In this document: piece by piece, positions 37,051-37,565 of the stretch | How the letters are laid out: the number at the start of each line of letters is the position of its first letter | How positions within the stretch are numbered: position 1 is the stretch's first letter | Virus record (IMG/VR): IMGVR_UViG_3300044961_000678 | Location: 1 to 37,565 of that record | Source of the DNA: a virus | Direction: 5' to 3' (one strand) | DNA: 37,565 nucleotides | Notes under the pieces: generated by a model | What the model was told of the DNA's origin: nothing | Databases searched by the model: none | Seen by the model: only the letters and a program-made list of their open reading frames with translations | Program-made: the position numbers and the translations under genes

Positions 37051-37565
37051 GGCGTATCTCCTTCGGTTGCATGCGGGACGGCTCGTGATACCAGTCCAGC
37101 ATGCCGTCAACATTCAGGCTATTCGCATATTTGCGCCGCCAGGCGGCGATCGTGGCCTGCCAGCGATCGAGATCGTTGACCGGCGGCCGCTTGATGCCAT
37201 TGGGCAGCGTGTAGCCCTGGGCAATGGCCGCTGCCTGCACTCGATTGGGGCGAATGCCGATCACGGCTTTATAGGCCATACACGCCGGGTGGAACTGGTT
37301 TGGATCTTTGATGATCTTTTCCGCGATGATCTTTTCCGCTGGGGGAGATGGGGCGGGGATGGGCGGATGCCCATCGCCCAAAAAAGCAATGCCCACATGA
37401 TCATGATCATACGTATGATCATGATCATATAAGGGATAGTGCAGATCACTGATCTGGTGATCACTGTTTCGCTCCAGATCACTGATCTGGAGATCACTGT
37501 TTTGATGCAGATCACTGATCTGGAGATCACTGTTTTGATGCAGATCACTGATCTGGAGATCACTG
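36944..37565 (-). CDS. Replication initiator, O-like, C-terminal part (continues across the joint)
   Basis: This is the same reading frame as 1-360: it enters from the iterons (37565-37442), passes through the 32-bp palindrome and ends at 36944. The C-terminal domain includes PPIPAPSPPAEKIIAEKIIK, then KAVIGIRPNRVQAAAIAQGY, LDRWQATIAAWRRKYANSLN and RVAERIRQLNEEAERFAAN. A GTG at 37396 could be read as a start, but no ribosome-binding site is seen and the frame is open far upstream. In lambda O the C-terminal part binds the P loader; here the DnaC-like gene follows. Confidence 0.68.
   Translation of the reverse strand, partial: SDLQISDLHQNSDLQISDLHQNSDLQISDLERNSDHQISDLHYPLYDHDHTYDHDHVGIAFLGDGHPPIPAPSPPAEKIIAEKIIKDPNQFHPACMAYKAVIGIRPNRVQAAAIAQGYTLPNGIKRPPVNDLDRWQATIAAWRRKYANSLNVDGMLDWYHEPSRMQPKEIRHDRSQQHAGTRADPRVAERIRQLNEEAERFAANVS
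37397..37428. promoter_or_regulatory. 32-bp perfect palindrome next to the iterons
   Basis: ATGATCATGATCATAC followed by its exact reverse complement, with four GATC sites and AT-rich sequence. It lies 13 bp from the first iteron and inside the initiator coding sequence (encoding YDHDHTYDHDH). Lambda also has a palindrome and AT-rich stretch next to its iterons. It is the likely unwinding or loader-entry site. Confidence 0.75.
37442..37565. repeat. 33-bp iterons, right end of the joint
   Basis: Units start at 37442 (variant with GGTGATC and a CGCTC end), 37475, 37508 and 37541 (cut at 25 bp by the window end). If the identical 91-bp ends are one segment, the circle holds four units. The in-frame 33-bp length gives 11 residues per unit. 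Confidence 0.85.

Noticed and set aside
37475-37565. True direct terminal repeat of a linear phage genome
   Set aside because: The 91-bp identity lies within a tandem repeat and inside one continuous gene, so assembly overlap of a circle is simpler.

Overview
The window is a tailed-phage genome that is complete apart from its assembly breakpoint. Positions 1-91 and 37475-37565 are identical, and both lie in the same tandem 33-bp repeat. A reading frame runs through the joint without interruption, so the molecule is most simply a circle (or circularly assembled genome) of about 37,474 bp. Head genes are of the HK97 type and the long tape measure and tail tube indicate a siphovirus. Most of the sequence is GC-rich, GATC is conspicuously frequent, promoters match the sigma-70 consensus with 17-bp spacers, and Shine-Dalgarno sites are strong. 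The host is therefore an ordinary sigma-70 bacterium whose phylum I cannot name from the sequence; Chloroflexota is only a weak impression from the CGATC-rich composition.

Layout. (1) A leftward replication and regulation operon starts at a divergent promoter near 2150. It runs HTH regulator, sigma factor, MT-A70 adenine methyltransferase, winged-helix replication initiator (crossing the joint), DnaC-like helicase loader, zinc-ribbon protein and DUF1064-type nuclease. Three leftward membrane-protein genes (33188-35457) follow. The initiator gene contains GATC-rich 33-bp iterons followed by a 32-bp perfect palindrome, the arrangement of the lambda O gene and origin. (2) 2232-5389 holds small rightward genes of unknown role and a second HTH regulator with its own divergent promoters. 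(3) 5390-12700 is an accessory region. It has six leftward paralogous genes (P1-P6), four copies of a perfect-consensus promoter and leader hairpin module, a tRNA-Gly-like gene with anticodon ACC, gene fragments and many hairpins. (4) A D12-class DNA adenine methyltransferase lies at 12831-14009. (5) 14321-32783 is the rightward late operon: two small genes, terminase, portal-MuF fusion, protease, capsid, connectors, tail tube, frameshifted tail chaperones, tape measure, tail hub with PKD and beta-propeller-like parts, and tail fibre. Two related glycosyltransferase-like genes are interleaved among the structural genes. (6) A short region after the fibre ends in a hairpin where rightward and leftward transcription meet.

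The most unusual signal is in the accessory region. When repeated copies of a hairpin are compared, the arms are kept but the loop is often the exact reverse complement in the other copy. I see this at more than ten independent hairpins, both between genes and inside P-gene coding sequence, where it changes residues without shifting the frame (for example Glu-Glu to Ser-Ser and Asp-Ile to Glu-Tyr). No integrase, endolysin, DNA polymerase, primase or replicative helicase was recognised, so replication and lysis probably rely on the host or on unfamiliar genes.
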